A stretch of 64,000 nt of DNA from Catellatospora methionotrophica (GCF_011297335.1 NZ_JAAOTJ010000013.1:1-64000); one strand, 5' to 3'. Shown: positions 1 through 8,811, numbered from the stretch's first letter. Made by a program: numbers and translations. Notes: generated by a model not told the origin, from the letters alone.

Positions 1-61
1 GCGGGGAGCTCGGCGCGGGGTGGGGTGTTGGGTGGGTGGGGTGAGGGGCTGGGTGGGTGGG
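1..61 (-). other. C-rich, G-poor tract just after a stop codon
   Basis: Read on the minus strand, this stretch directly follows the stop codon of the LPXTG protein and is made of runs such as CCCACCCACC with very little G. On the plus strand it has several GGG runs and could fold as a G-quadruplex. Similar tracts follow minus-strand stops at 60009 and 62718. A Rho-loading or transcript-end role is an inference; no hairpin is visible. The window edge cuts it. Confidence 0.4.
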
Positions 62-595
62 TCAGTCGCGAGGGCGTGGGGAGGGGCGGCGGCGCAGGGC
101 GGCGACGGCGCCGGCAGCCTGGGCCCGCAGGCGGGTGCCCTCCAGACGGCGGGACAGCGCGGCGGCCAGCCACAGCGCGCCCGCGCCGAGCAGCAGCACG
201 GTGAGGCCGGTCAGCACCAGCGTCGCCGTGGACGGACCCGTAGTGCCGGTGCGTGGCAGCTCGTCGTCACCGCCGCCGTCGTGGTCGTCACCGTCGTCGT
301 CACCGTCATCGCCGCCGTCGTCACCGTCGTCGGTCTGGAAGGTGCCCGAGACGCCGGTCGACGGGGCCGCCGACTCCGTAGGGCCGTCGGAGGGCCACTG
401 GGAGGGCGCCTCGCTGGGGATCGCGGAGGGGCTGTGCGAGCCGTAGCCGCGGTGCTTGCCCCGGTCGTCGGGGCCTGCGGCGGAGTAGCCGGGCGCGACG
501 AACAGGAACATCACGGAGGCCACCACCATCGCGGTGACCGCGGTCGCGAGGGCGGCGAGGCAGGCCAGACGGGACTGCTCTCGGGACATGCGCAT
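62..595 (-). CDS. LPXTG-anchored acidic surface protein
   Basis: A 177-residue protein from ATG 595, which has GAGAAGGA about nine bases upstream; the longer reading from 712 lacks a ribosome site. Order seen: a short basic N-terminus and hydrophobic segment (about residues 11-36) that may be a signal peptide or anchor, a Ser/Pro-rich stretch, an Asp/Gly-rich acidic run, the sortase motif LPRTG at about 113-117, a hydrophobic helix and an Arg-rich tail. LPXTG-helix-basic tail is the classic cell-wall sorting signal, so the protein is probably linked to peptidoglycan by a class E/A-like sortase. The acidic stretch could bind cations. It is divergent from a Ni/Co-type transporter gene at 787, which makes a metal link possible but unproven. 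No enzymatic domain is visible. Confidence 0.75.
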   Translation of the reverse strand: MRMSREQSRLACLAALATAVTAMVVASVMFLFVAPGYSAAGPDDRGKHRGYGSHSPSAIPSEAPSQWPSDGPTESAAPSTGVSGTFQTDDGDDGGDDGDDDGDDHDGGGDDELPRTGTTGPSTATLVLTGLTVLLLGAGALWLAAALSRRLEGTRLRAQAAGAVAALRRRPSPRPRD

Positions 596-786
596 GGGTG
601 AGTCCTTCTCTGGCCGTCCGGGCGGGCGGCGGGTAGGAGGGCTGGCCGGGCGGCGGCACCACATGGTCAACGCGGATGTACCCGACCGGATACGCATGAG
701 CTGGGCATACACGATCTAACGGGCATGCGGGATCGCGTTTCCCGGCCGGTGCCCACCCCGTTGACCCCGCAGAGCGAGAGGCACGG

Positions 787-1686
787 GTGATGACGGAACC
801 AGTGATGACGGCGCGACGCCGCCTGCGCGCCGGGCCCGCCCTGGCGGCCGCCGCCGGGCTGACCGGTCTGGGGCTGGCCGTCTGGTGGGCGACCGGTGAC
901 GGCGGTGGTGCGGCGGGCCTGCCCGTCGAGGAGCACGAGCACGGGGTGCTGCTGGGGCGGCTGAGCGCCGAGTTCGCCGCGCTGGTCGGGCGGCAGGAGC
1001 TGACGCCGGGGTTCGCGCTGCTGGCCATGGCGGTCGCGCTGGCGCTCGGCGCGGGCCACGCGCTGGCTCCGGGGCACGGCAAGCTGCTGATGGCGACGTA
1101 CCTGGTCAACGAGCGGGGGTCGCTGCGGCAGGCGGTGTCGGTGGCGGGGACGGTGGCGCTCACCCATACCGCCGGGGTCCTGATGTTGGGGGTGGTGCTG
1201 GCCGCCGGGCTGCACTTCGTCCCGCACCGGGTCTACACGCTGCTGACCGTGCTGAGCGGCGCGCTGGTGGTCTCGGTGGGGCTGTCGCTGCTGCGCCGGG
1301 CCTGGCGCGACCGCGACGGCGGGCACGCGGGGCACGGGCACGAGGACTGTGCCGGGCACGGGCAGCGGCGGCCGGGCGGCCGGGGGATCGTCGCGATGGG
1401 ACTGGCGGGTGGGCTGATGCCGAGCCCGTCGGCGGTGGTGGTGCTGCTGGGCGCGGTGGCGCTGGGGCGGGCCTGGTACGGGGTGCTGCTGGTGGTGGCG
1501 TACGGGGCGGGCATGGCGGTGTCGCTGCTCGGCCTCGGCCTGCTGCTGACCCGGCTGCGCGACCGCCTCGACCGGGTGCCGCGCGCCTGGCTGTCGCACC
1601 GCGCCTGGCGGCTGTTGCCGCTGGTCACGTCGTCGGCGGTGATCGTGGTCGGGGTCGGCGTGGCGACGAGCGCGCTGCTGGCCTGA
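787..1686 (+). CDS. NicO/RcnA-like nickel-cobalt transporter
   Basis: A 299-residue membrane protein with about six or seven hydrophobic segments. The signature HALAPGHGK (about residues 91-99) is the conserved metal-site motif of the NicO/RcnA branch of Ni2+/Co2+ permeases. A second hydrophilic loop near residues 178-193 is His/Cys-rich (HAGHGHEDCAGHGQ), as in RcnA metal-sensing loops. The family moves Ni2+ or Co2+ across the cytoplasmic membrane, mostly as efflux; direction cannot be told here. The start may be GTG 787 or the adjacent ATG 790, with purine-rich GAGAGG just upstream. It is transcribed away from the LPXTG gene, with about 190 bases between them that must hold both promoters. 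No NikR- or NmtR-type regulator lies next to it. Confidence 0.8.
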   Translation: MMTEPVMTARRRLRAGPALAAAAGLTGLGLAVWWATGDGGGAAGLPVEEHEHGVLLGRLSAEFAALVGRQELTPGFALLAMAVALALGAGHALAPGHGKLLMATYLVNERGSLRQAVSVAGTVALTHTAGVLMLGVVLAAGLHFVPHRVYTLLTVLSGALVVSVGLSLLRRAWRDRDGGHAGHGHEDCAGHGQRRPGGRGIVAMGLAGGLMPSPSAVVVLLGAVALGRAWYGVLLVVAYGAGMAVSLLGLGLLLTRLRDRLDRVPRAWLSHRAWRLLPLVTSSAVIVVGVGVATSALLA

Positions 1687-1723
1687 CCGTCGGGTGTGGA
1701 GCTTCATCAATCTGGCATGGACA

Positions 1724-1747
1724 TTAACAGTTAAGAGAGTTAATAAT
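1724..1747 (+). promoter_or_regulatory. GTTAA repeat cluster upstream of chitinase
   Basis: An AT-rich patch in a GC-rich region. It holds the perfect 11-base palindrome TTAAC-A-GTTAA (1724-1734) followed by a further GTTAA at 1739-1743, so AGTTAA occurs twice at a 9-base spacing. It lies 29-52 bases upstream of the GTG start, where repressor sites or core promoter elements for secreted hydrolases are often found. An operator role is inferred from symmetry and position only. Confidence 0.45.
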
Positions 1748-1775
1748 CAGGGCCATCCATCCTTGAGGAGGGCCC

Positions 1776-4076
1776 GTGACCAGAAGACCACTTGCCATAT
1801 CCGCCGCCCTGTCACTGCTGGTCGCGGTCGGCGTCCTCGCCGTCGCCACCCCGGCCTCGGCGGCCAACCTGCTGGCCAACCCCGGTTTCGAGACCGGCAC
1901 GCTGTCCCCGTGGAGCTGCACCGGCGGCCTCGGCTCCGTGGTGGGCACCCCGGTGCGTTCCGGCACCAAGGCGCTGCAGGCGGCGGCGTCGGCGTCGGAC
2001 AACGCCAAGTGCAGCCAGACCGTCGCGGTGCAGCCGAACACGGCGTACGCGCTGACCGGCTGGGTGCGCGGCAACTACGTCTACCTCGGCGTCGACGGCG
2101 GCGCGTCCACCTGGACCCCCGGTGCGGCCGCGTACACGCAGCTCACCGTCAACTTCACCACCGGCGCGTCGCAGACCAGCGTGGTCGTCTACACGCACGG
2201 CTGGTACGGCCAGGGCACCTACTTCGCCGACGACGTCAGCCTCGACGGCCCCGGCGGCACGGGCGTGCCCGGTGTGCCCGGCAACCCGTCGGTCGGCACG
2301 ATCACCAACAGCTCGATCGCCCTGTCGTGGGGCGCGTCCAGCGGGACCGTCACCGGCTACCGGGTGTACGAGGGCACGACCGTGCGGGCGACCGTCACCG
2401 GCACCTCGACGACGATCACCGGTCTGGCGACGTGCTCGGCGCACAGCTACACGGTCGCGGCATACAACGCCACCGGCGAGTCCGCCAAGACGTCGGCGGC
2501 GACCGCCACCACCACCGGCTGCACCTCGGTGCCGCCGACCCCGGGCGGCCTGACCGTCGGCACGATCGCCAACACGTCGATCGCGCTGTCCTGGAACGCG
2601 TCCTCGGGCGCGACCGGCTACCGGGTGTACGAGGGCACGACCGTGCGGGCGACCGTCACCGGCACCTCGACGACGATCACCGGCCTGGCCGCGTGCTCGG
2701 CGCACACCTACACGGTCGCCGCGTACAACGCCTCCGGCGAGTCCGCCAAGAGCGGCGGGGTAAGCGCGACGACCACGGGCTGCACCACGGTCCCGGCGAC
2801 GCCGAGCGGCCTGACGGTCACCGGCACGACCAACACCGCCGTGTCGCTGTCCTGGTCGGCGTCGTCCGGCGCGACCGGCTACCGCGTGTACGAGGGCTCC
2901 ACCCAGGTCGCCTCCGGCAGCGGCACCACGGCCACGATCAGCGGCCTGGGCACCTGCTCGGCGCACGCGTACACGGTCGCGGCGTACAACGCCTCCGGCG
3001 AGTCGGCCAAGTCCGGTGCGGTCAGCGCGACCACCACGGGCTGCGTCAACACCGGGCTGCCCAAGCACGCGCTCATCGGCTACCTGCACGCCAGCTTCGC
3101 CAACGGGTCCGGGTACATGCGGATGGCCGACGTGCCGTCCTCGTGGGACATCATCAACCTGGCCTTCGGCGAGCCGACCTCGGCGACCTCGGGTGACATC
3201 CGGTTCCGGCAGTGCCCGGTCGCCGAGTGCCCCAATGTGGAGAGCGAGGCCGACTTCATCGCCGCCATCCGGGCCAAGCAGGCCCAGGGCAAGAAGGTGC
3301 TGATCTCCATCGGCGGCGCGAACGGGCAGGTCCAGCTCACCTCGACCGCCGCCCGGGACACGTTCGTCAGCTCGGTCAGCGCCATCATCGACAAGTACGG
3401 CCTGAACGGCCTCGACATCGACTTCGAGGGCCACTCGCTGTACCTCAACGCCGGTGACGGCGACATCCGCAACCCCACCACCCCGGTCGTGGTCAACCTG
3501 ATCTCGGCGCTGCGCACGCTGAAGGCGCGCTACGGCTCGGGCTTCGTGCTGACGATGGCCCCGGAGACGTTCTTCGTGCAGCTCGGGTACCAGTTCTACG
3601 GCGGCACGTGCAGTGGCTGCGACAACCGGGCCGGGTCGTACCTGCCGGTCATCTACGCGCTGCGCAACGACATCACCGTGCTGCACGTGCAGGACTACAA
3701 CTCGGGCCCGATCATGGGGCTGGACAACCAGTACCACAACATGGGCGCGGCGGACTTCCACATCGCCATGACCGACATGCTGGCCGCGGGCTTCCCGGTG
3801 GCCAACACGGGCGTCACGTTCCCCGCTCTGCGCGAGGACCAGATCGCCTTCGGCGTTCCCGCCGCGGTCAGCGCCGGTGGCGGCTACACCACCCCCGCCC
3901 AGGTACAGCAGGCCGTCAACTGCCTGGTCAAAAACCAGAACTGCGGTGGGTACACGCTGCGGGGCGGCACCAGCCCCGACTTCCGCGGCCTGATGACCTG
4001 GTCGATCAACTGGGACCGCTACTACAACTGGGAGTTCAGCAACTCCCACGAGCCGTTCCTCAACTCGCTGCCGTAA
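1776..4076 (+). CDS. Secreted GH18 chitinase with CBM and three FnIII domains
   Basis: A 766-residue exported enzyme starting at GTG 1776 with AGGAGG at 1767-1772. Order: signal peptide ending near ATPASA (residue 29); a CenC-like carbohydrate-binding module (about 30-165, beginning NLLANPGFETG); three FnIII domains (about 168-425); and a GH18 TIM barrel (about 430-766). GH18 enzymes hydrolyse beta-1,4 GlcNAc bonds by substrate assistance. The catalytic signature is present as NGLDIDFE, with D547, D549 and the acid E551; the first Asp of DxxDxDxE is Asn (N544). FnIII 1 and 2 share a 77-base, nearly identical stretch (2352-2428 and 2613-2689), a recent duplication. It appears monocistronic, followed by a hairpin terminator. 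Endo or exo mode cannot be decided. Confidence 0.9.
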   Translation: MTRRPLAISAALSLLVAVGVLAVATPASAANLLANPGFETGTLSPWSCTGGLGSVVGTPVRSGTKALQAAASASDNAKCSQTVAVQPNTAYALTGWVRGNYVYLGVDGGASTWTPGAAAYTQLTVNFTTGASQTSVVVYTHGWYGQGTYFADDVSLDGPGGTGVPGVPGNPSVGTITNSSIALSWGASSGTVTGYRVYEGTTVRATVTGTSTTITGLATCSAHSYTVAAYNATGESAKTSAATATTTGCTSVPPTPGGLTVGTIANTSIALSWNASSGATGYRVYEGTTVRATVTGTSTTITGLAACSAHTYTVAAYNASGESAKSGGVSATTTGCTTVPATPSGLTVTGTTNTAVSLSWSASSGATGYRVYEGSTQVASGSGTTATISGLGTCSAHAYTVAAYNASGESAKSGAVSATTTGCVNTGLPKHALIGYLHASFANGSGYMRMADVPSSWDIINLAFGEPTSATSGDIRFRQCPVAECPNVESEADFIAAIRAKQAQGKKVLISIGGANGQVQLTSTAARDTFVSSVSAIIDKYGLNGLDIDFEGHSLYLNAGDGDIRNPTTPVVVNLISALRTLKARYGSGFVLTMAPETFFVQLGYQFYGGTCSGCDNRAGSYLPVIYALRNDITVLHVQDYNSGPIMGLDNQYHNMGAADFHIAMTDMLAAGFPVANTGVTFPALREDQIAFGVPAAVSAGGGYTTPAQVQQAVNCLVKNQNCGGYTLRGGTSPDFRGLMTWSINWDRYYNWEFSNSHEPFLNSLP

Positions 4077-4088
4077 CCGCGTCACCCC

Positions 4089-4122
4089 GAGCCCCGCCGG
4101 CCCCACCGGGCAGGCGGGGCTC
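4089..4122 (+). terminator. Hairpin terminator after chitinase
   Basis: Arms GAGCCCCGCC (4089-4098) and GGCGGGGCTC (4113-4122) form a perfect 10-bp stem 12 bases after the stop codon. There is no U-run, as is common in high-GC actinomycetes. Confidence 0.7.
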
Positions 4123-4144
4123 GCCTGTGCGCCACATCGGGACC

Positions 4145-4336
4145 TCAGTCGAGCAGGCGGAGGCGTTTCATGTCCATGCCGCCCAGGCCGCGTGGTATGT
4201 CGGGATCCGAGTGCAGATCCTCGCCCGCGCTGACCGCGTCGCTGGTGTTGAGGCGTGCGTGTTCGCTGGCGAAGTCGGCCTCCTCGGCCAGCACCTCTTC
4301 CAGCAGGCTCGTCGAATCGCGGGGTTCGGGCTGCAT
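4145..4336 (-). CDS. Small acidic hypothetical protein
   Basis: A 63-residue ORF convergent with the chitinase gene. It is rich in Asp/Glu in the first two thirds and ends in a basic stretch (MDMKRLRLLD). No known domain, signal peptide or membrane segment is visible. No good Shine-Dalgarno site precedes ATG 4336, so expression is uncertain. It is listed because it has balanced amino-acid use unlike the Arg/Pro-rich shadow frames around it and fills an otherwise empty gap. Function is unknown. Confidence 0.4.
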   Translation of the reverse strand: MQPEPRDSTSLLEEVLAEEADFASEHARLNTSDAVSAGEDLHSDPDIPRGLGGMDMKRLRLLD

Positions 4337-4417
4337 GTAGCAATTGTCCGCCCGCCCGATGGTTCGAGATCGGCCGATCGGGGAATCCCCCTGTCAGCCC
4401 CATCCCGGCACCGGACG

Positions 4418-4465
4418 TCGATCATGAAGGCAGGGGCGCCGACACGCCGTCAAGTTCATGATCGA
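4418..4465. repeat. Inverted repeat, 11-bp arms
   Basis: Perfect arms TCGATCATGAA (4418-4428) and TTCATGATCGA (4455-4465) flank a 26-base loop, about 100 bases upstream of egtA. It could be an operator, or a degenerate member of the palindromes seen at 18669 and 53417, which also end in ATGATCG or TGATCG. No assignment is possible. Confidence 0.5.
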
Positions 4466-4564
4466 ACCGTGCGGGGTGGGTGAGTGAGGGGGAATCACGG
4501 GGTAGGGGTGGAATTGGGGGAGTAGGTTGGGCGGTCTCACGTACCGGTGGACGGGGGTGAAGTG

Positions 4565-5782
4565 ATGGTGCAGCAGGAGATGGCGCGCGACGCGGCGGTG
4601 CGGATCGCGGGGCGGGCCGAGGCCGAGGGTTACGTGGCCAAGGTGTGCTTCAAGACCGGGCCGCCGGGGCGGGTGGGCATCGAACTGGAATGGACCACGC
4701 ACCACCTGGATGATCCGGCGCGGCCGGTCGATCCGGGAGCACTGGGTTCGGCGCTGGGCGAGCACGCCCCCCGCAACCTGGTGCCGGACAGCCCGCAGAC
4801 TCCGCTGCCGCACGGCGGCCGGGTCACCCTCGAACCGGGCGGGCAGGTGGAGATCTCCACCGACACCAGCGACTCCCTTGCCGGGCTGCTCGACGCCACG
4901 ATGGCGGATCTGGAGCAGCTGACCGGCCTCCTCGACGGCGCGGGCCTGGCACTGGACGGGCGGGGCTGCGACGCCCACCGGCAGCCGGGCCGCATCCTCG
5001 ACACCCCGCGGTACGCGGCCATGGAGCGCGTCTTCGACCGTTTCGGCCCGTACGGCAGGCAGTGGATGTGCGGGACGGCCAGCGTGCAGGTGTGCCTCGA
5101 CGCCGGGCTGCCCGAGCGGGTCGCGCCGCGCTGGAACGCCCTGCACGCGGTGGGACCGGCGCTGGTCGCCGCGTTCGCGAACTCCTCCCGGCAGGCCGGG
5201 GTGGACACCGGCTGGGCGTCGGCGCGGATGCGGGCCTGCCTGGCCGCCGACCCGATGCGCAACGGGCCGCCCGCCGACGCCGCCGATCCGGTCGCGGGCT
5301 GGGCACGGCGGGTGCTGGACACGCCGCTGCTGTGCGTACGCCGCGACGGCTCGTGGGAGGCCCCGGCGGGGGTGACGTTCGCCGACTGGATCGGCGGCGC
5401 GATCACACCCGGACCGACCTATGCCGACCTCGACTACCACCTGAGCACGATCTTCCCGCCGGTCCGGGCCCGGGGCTACTTCGAGGTGCGCTACCTGGAC
5501 ATGCAGTCCGGTCTGGACTGGGTGGCCCCGGTGGCGGTGCTGGCCGCGCTGTTCGCCCGCGAGGAGACCGTCGACGTGGCGGCGGCGCTGGCCGCACCCG
5601 CCGCGGGGCGCTGGATACAGGCGGCCCGGCACGGCCTGGCCGACCCGGCGATCGCGGCCGCCGCCCCGCCCCTGCTGGGCCTGGCCTGCGACGCGCTGGA
5701 CGACACGGATCTGCCACCCGCGACCGTCGAGGCGGTGCGGGCCGTGGTCGGGCGGCGGCTACGGGAAGGCGGCCTGGGTTGA
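4565..5782 (+). CDS. egtA: Glutamate-cysteine ligase EgtA (ergothioneine)
   Basis: A 405-residue enzyme starting at ATG 4565, preceded by GGGGGTGA; an in-frame GTG at 4547 lies before this site and is less likely. It belongs to the GCS2 glutamate-cysteine ligase group. The N-terminal GIELEW strand supplies acidic metal and ATP ligands, and the FEVRYLD segment plus the MCGTASVQVCLD stretch are typical of the fold. EgtA makes gamma-glutamylcysteine, the sulfur donor for EgtB. It is the first gene of an egtABCD run, 31 bases before egtB. In actinomycetes lacking glutathione this ligase is devoted to ergothioneine. Its operon position makes the assignment strong; no regulator gene adjoins it. Confidence 0.93.
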   Translation: MVQQEMARDAAVRIAGRAEAEGYVAKVCFKTGPPGRVGIELEWTTHHLDDPARPVDPGALGSALGEHAPRNLVPDSPQTPLPHGGRVTLEPGGQVEISTDTSDSLAGLLDATMADLEQLTGLLDGAGLALDGRGCDAHRQPGRILDTPRYAAMERVFDRFGPYGRQWMCGTASVQVCLDAGLPERVAPRWNALHAVGPALVAAFANSSRQAGVDTGWASARMRACLAADPMRNGPPADAADPVAGWARRVLDTPLLCVRRDGSWEAPAGVTFADWIGGAITPGPTYADLDYHLSTIFPPVRARGYFEVRYLDMQSGLDWVAPVAVLAALFAREETVDVAAALAAPAAGRWIQAARHGLADPAIAAAAPPLLGLACDALDDTDLPPATVEAVRAVVGRRLREGGLG

Positions 5783-5813
5783 ACCGGCGCGACGAGCGGA
5801 GTGAGGTGACGGC

Positions 5814-7115
5814 ATGAGCACCGGACTGCGGGAGCGGGCCGCGGCGGAACTGGCCCGGACGCGGCAGCGCAGCGTCGGGCTGACCGACGCGGTCGACGAC
5901 GACGACCTGGTGCGCCAGCACTCGCGGCTGATGTCGCCGCTGGTGTGGGACCTGGCGCACGTCGGCAACCAGGAGGAGCTGTGGCTGGTCCGCGACGTCG
6001 GCGGCCGCGAGCCGGTGCGCGCCGACATCGACCAGCTCTACGACGCCTTCAAGCACCCGCGCGGGGAGCGCCCGGCCCTGCCGCTGCTGAGTCCGGCGCA
6101 GGCGCGGGCCTACGTGCGCGAGGTACGCGAGAAGGTGCTGGACCTGCTGGACACCGTCGAGCTGGAGGGCCGCCCGCTGGTCGAGCAGGGCTTCGCGTTC
6201 GGCATGATCATCCAGCACGAGCAGCAGCACGACGAGACCATGCTGGCCACCCACCAGCTACGCGTCGGTGAGCCGGTGCTGGTCGCCGAGCCGCCACCGC
6301 GCTCGCGGGCGATCGTGGCGGGCGAGGCGCTGATCCCCGGCGGCCCGTTCGAAATGGGCACCTCGCTGGAGCCGTGGGCGCTGGACAACGAACGGCCCGC
6401 GCACCCGGTCGACGTGCCGCCGTTCTTCCTCGACCGCGCCCCGGTCACCAACGCCATGTACCAGGCGTTCATCGACGCGGGTGGCTACGGCGACCCGCGC
6501 TGGTGGAGCGCCGACGGCTGGGCGCACCGGCAGGAGGCCGGGCTGTCCGGGCCGGCGCACTGGCACGGCGACGGCACGTACACCCGGTTCGGGCGGCGCG
6601 AGCCGATCGTCGGCGACGAGCCGGTGGTGCACGTTGACTGGTACGAGGCCAGCGCGTACGCCGCCTGGGCCGGTCGGCGGCTGCCCACCGAGGCCGAGTG
6701 GGAGAAGGCGGCCCGCTTCGACCCGGCGACCGGGCGCTCGCGCCGCTTCCCGTGGGGCGACGACGATCCGACGCCCGAGCACGCGAACCTGGGCCAGCGG
6801 CACCTGTCCCCGGCCCCGGCCGGGGCGTATCCGGCAGGGGCGTCACCGGCGGGCGTACACCAGCTCATGGGCGACGTCTGGGAGTGGACCAGCTCCCCGC
6901 TGTACGGCTACCCCGGCTTCCGGGCGTTCCCGTACCGGGAGTACTCCGAGGTCTTCTTCGGCGACGACTACCGGGTGCTGCGCGGCGGCTCGTTCGGCAC
7001 CGACGCGGCGGCCTGCCGGGGCACGTTCCGCAACTGGGACTACCCGATCCGGCGGCAGATCTTCAGCGGCTTCCGCTGCGCCCGCGACCCGCGACCGGGG
7101 GAGCTGGCCGACTGA
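5814..7115 (+). CDS. egtB: Iron-dependent sulfoxide synthase EgtB
   Basis: A 433-residue enzyme joining an N-terminal DinB-like helical domain (about 1-165) to a C-terminal formylglycine-generating-enzyme-like domain (about 175-428). The iron facial triad is visible: H49 in DLAH, then H135 and H139 in HEQQHDE. EgtB uses O2 to join gamma-glutamylcysteine (or cysteine) to the imidazole of hercynine, giving the sulfoxide conjugate. The C-terminal half carries the FGE-type signatures LPTEAEWEKAAR, GDVWEWT, RGGSF and FSGFRCA. Its stop codon overlaps the egtC start by one base, indicating translational coupling. Confidence 0.95.
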   Translation: MSTGLRERAAAELARTRQRSVGLTDAVDDDDLVRQHSRLMSPLVWDLAHVGNQEELWLVRDVGGREPVRADIDQLYDAFKHPRGERPALPLLSPAQARAYVREVREKVLDLLDTVELEGRPLVEQGFAFGMIIQHEQQHDETMLATHQLRVGEPVLVAEPPPRSRAIVAGEALIPGGPFEMGTSLEPWALDNERPAHPVDVPPFFLDRAPVTNAMYQAFIDAGGYGDPRWWSADGWAHRQEAGLSGPAHWHGDGTYTRFGRREPIVGDEPVVHVDWYEASAYAAWAGRRLPTEAEWEKAARFDPATGRSRRFPWGDDDPTPEHANLGQRHLSPAPAGAYPAGASPAGVHQLMGDVWEWTSSPLYGYPGFRAFPYREYSEVFFGDDYRVLRGGSFGTDAAACRGTFRNWDYPIRRQIFSGFRCARDPRPGELAD

Positions 7116-7849
7116 TGTGCCGCCACCTGGTCTATCTCGGTCCGCCGGTGCCGCTGGCGGCGCTGCTGGTCGAGCCGCCGTACGGGCTGCAGCACCAGTC
7201 TTGGGCCCCCCGCGACATGCGCGGCGGCGGGACTATCAACGCGGACGGCTTCGGCGCGGGCTGGTTCACCTCGGCCGGTCCGGTGCGCTACCGGCGGGCG
7301 GTGCCGATGTGGACCGACCGCAACTTCGCCGCGCTCGCGCGGGTCACCGTCACCGGCTCGCTGCTGGCCGCGGTGCGCTCGGCGACCCCCGGCCTGACGG
7401 TCACCGACGACGCCTGTGCCCCGTTCAGCGGGGACGGCTGGTTCTTCAGCCACAACGGCTTCGTCGCGGGCTGGCCGGACACGGTGGCGAAGCTCGCCGA
7501 GCGCCTGCCCGTGACGGACCTGATGACGATGGACGCGCCGACCGACGCGGCGTTCGTGTGGACGCTGGTCCGCAACCGGCTGCGCGCCGGGTACGGCCCT
7601 GCCGAGGCACTGCGCGCCACGGTGGCGGAGGTGAGCGCGGCGGCCCCCGGCTCGCGGCTGAACCTGCTGCTCACCGAGGGCGACAAGGCATACGCGACGA
7701 CCTACGGGCACGCGCTGGCGGTGCACCACTCGCCCGGCAGGGTGGTGGTCGCCTCCGAGCCCTTCGATGACGACCCCGGCTGGGTGCAGGTGCCCGACCG
7801 CCGACTGGTGGTGGCGCACCCGGCTACATACACCGTGGAGGAGCTATGA
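7115..7849 (+). CDS. egtC: EgtC, gamma-glutamyl conjugate hydrolase
   Basis: A 244-residue class II glutamine-amidotransferase-like (Ntn) hydrolase. ATG 7115 is chosen because it gives the MCRHLVYLG start, so that removal of Met exposes the catalytic Cys2, and because it overlaps the egtB stop. Much longer in-frame readings run into egtB. EgtC removes the gamma-glutamyl group from the EgtB sulfoxide product, leaving hercynylcysteine sulfoxide. Conserved Ntn-fold segments include the GFGAGWF and HNGFVAGW stretches. It overlaps egtD by four bases (ATGA). Together with egtA and a gamma-glutamylcysteine-type EgtB, this shows the mycobacterial type of pathway rather than the cysteine-using fungal type. 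Confidence 0.93.
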   Translation: MCRHLVYLGPPVPLAALLVEPPYGLQHQSWAPRDMRGGGTINADGFGAGWFTSAGPVRYRRAVPMWTDRNFAALARVTVTGSLLAAVRSATPGLTVTDDACAPFSGDGWFFSHNGFVAGWPDTVAKLAERLPVTDLMTMDAPTDAAFVWTLVRNRLRAGYGPAEALRATVAEVSAAAPGSRLNLLLTEGDKAYATTYGHALAVHHSPGRVVVASEPFDDDPGWVQVPDRRLVVAHPATYTVEEL

Positions 7850-8811
7850 AGCTCGACGTCTACCTCACACCCGACGACCTGAGCGAGCAGCTGCGCACCG
7901 ACGCCCGCGAAGGGCTGACGTCGTCCCCGAAGTGGCTGCCGCCGAAGTACTTCTACGACGCGTACGGCAGCGACCTGTTCGAACGCATCACGCAGCTGCC
8001 CGAGTACTACCCGACCCGGGCCGAACGCGCCGTGCTGGCCGAGCACGCCGCCGACATCGCCGCCGAGACGGGTGTGAAGACGCTGGTGGAGCTGGGTTCC
8101 GGGTCGTCGGACAAGACCCGGCTGCTGCTGGACGCCATGCACGACACGGGCACGCTGGCCCAGTTCGTGCCGCTGGACGTGTCCGAGACGGCGCTGCGCT
8201 CGGCCGCGAAGGCGATCGACGGCGACTACCCGGACCTGGAGGTGCACGGCATCGTCGGCGACTTCAGCCACGACCTGCACCGCATCCCGGAGGGCGGCCG
8301 CCGCATGGTGGTGTTCCTGGGCGGCACCATCGGCAACCTGCCCCCGGTGGAGCGGGCCGCGTTCCTGGAGGAGCTGCGCGACGTGCTGCACGAGGGCGAG
8401 TGGCTGCTGCTCGGCACGGACCTGGTCAAGGACCCGCAGACCCTGGTCGCGGCGTATGACGACGCGGCGGGGGTGACCGCCGAGTTCAACCTGAACGTGC
8501 TGCGGGTGCTCAACCGCAAGCTGGGCGCGGACTTCGACCTCACCGCGTTCGAGCACGTGGCGCTGTGGGACCCGAAGCACAACTGGATCGAGATGCGGCT
8601 GCGGGCGACCCGGGACATGCGGGTCGAGGTGCCCGCGCTGGAGCTGGACGTGGACTTCAAGGCCGGGGAGGAGCTGCGCACCGAGGTCTCGGCGAAGTTC
8701 GACCGGGTCCGGGTCGAGGCGGAGCTGGGCCGGGCCGGGTTCAAGGCGGCGCGCTGGTGGACCGACCCGCAGGGCCGCTTCGCGGTGACGCTGGCGCGGG
8801 CCGTGGAGTAG
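7846..8811 (+). CDS. egtD: Histidine N-alpha-methyltransferase EgtD
   Basis: A 321-residue enzyme of the expected family length. It trimethylates the histidine alpha-amino group with three S-adenosylmethionine to give hercynine, the committed ergothioneine precursor. Visible features: PPKYFYDAYGSDLFERI near the N-terminus, typical of the DUF2260/EgtD family; the SAM-binding loop ELGSGSSDKT; FLGGTIGNLPP, holding the Asn that contacts histidine; and a C-terminal segment with the conserved EVSAKF. It is the last gene of the operon. No EgtE-type PLP C-S lyase follows, so the last step must be encoded elsewhere or be spontaneous. Confidence 0.95.
   Translation: MKLDVYLTPDDLSEQLRTDAREGLTSSPKWLPPKYFYDAYGSDLFERITQLPEYYPTRAERAVLAEHAADIAAETGVKTLVELGSGSSDKTRLLLDAMHDTGTLAQFVPLDVSETALRSAAKAIDGDYPDLEVHGIVGDFSHDLHRIPEGGRRMVVFLGGTIGNLPPVERAAFLEELRDVLHEGEWLLLGTDLVKDPQTLVAAYDDAAGVTAEFNLNVLRVLNRKLGADFDLTAFEHVALWDPKHNWIEMRLRATRDMRVEVPALELDVDFKAGEELRTEVSAKFDRVRVEAELGRAGFKAARWWTDPQGRFAVTLARAVE

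Noticed and set aside
1812-4403. Long minus-strand reading frame of 863 codons across the chitinase gene
   Set aside because: Arg/Gly/Val-rich composition typical of an antisense shadow of a high-GC gene; no ribosome site, and the plus frame encodes a clear chitinase.
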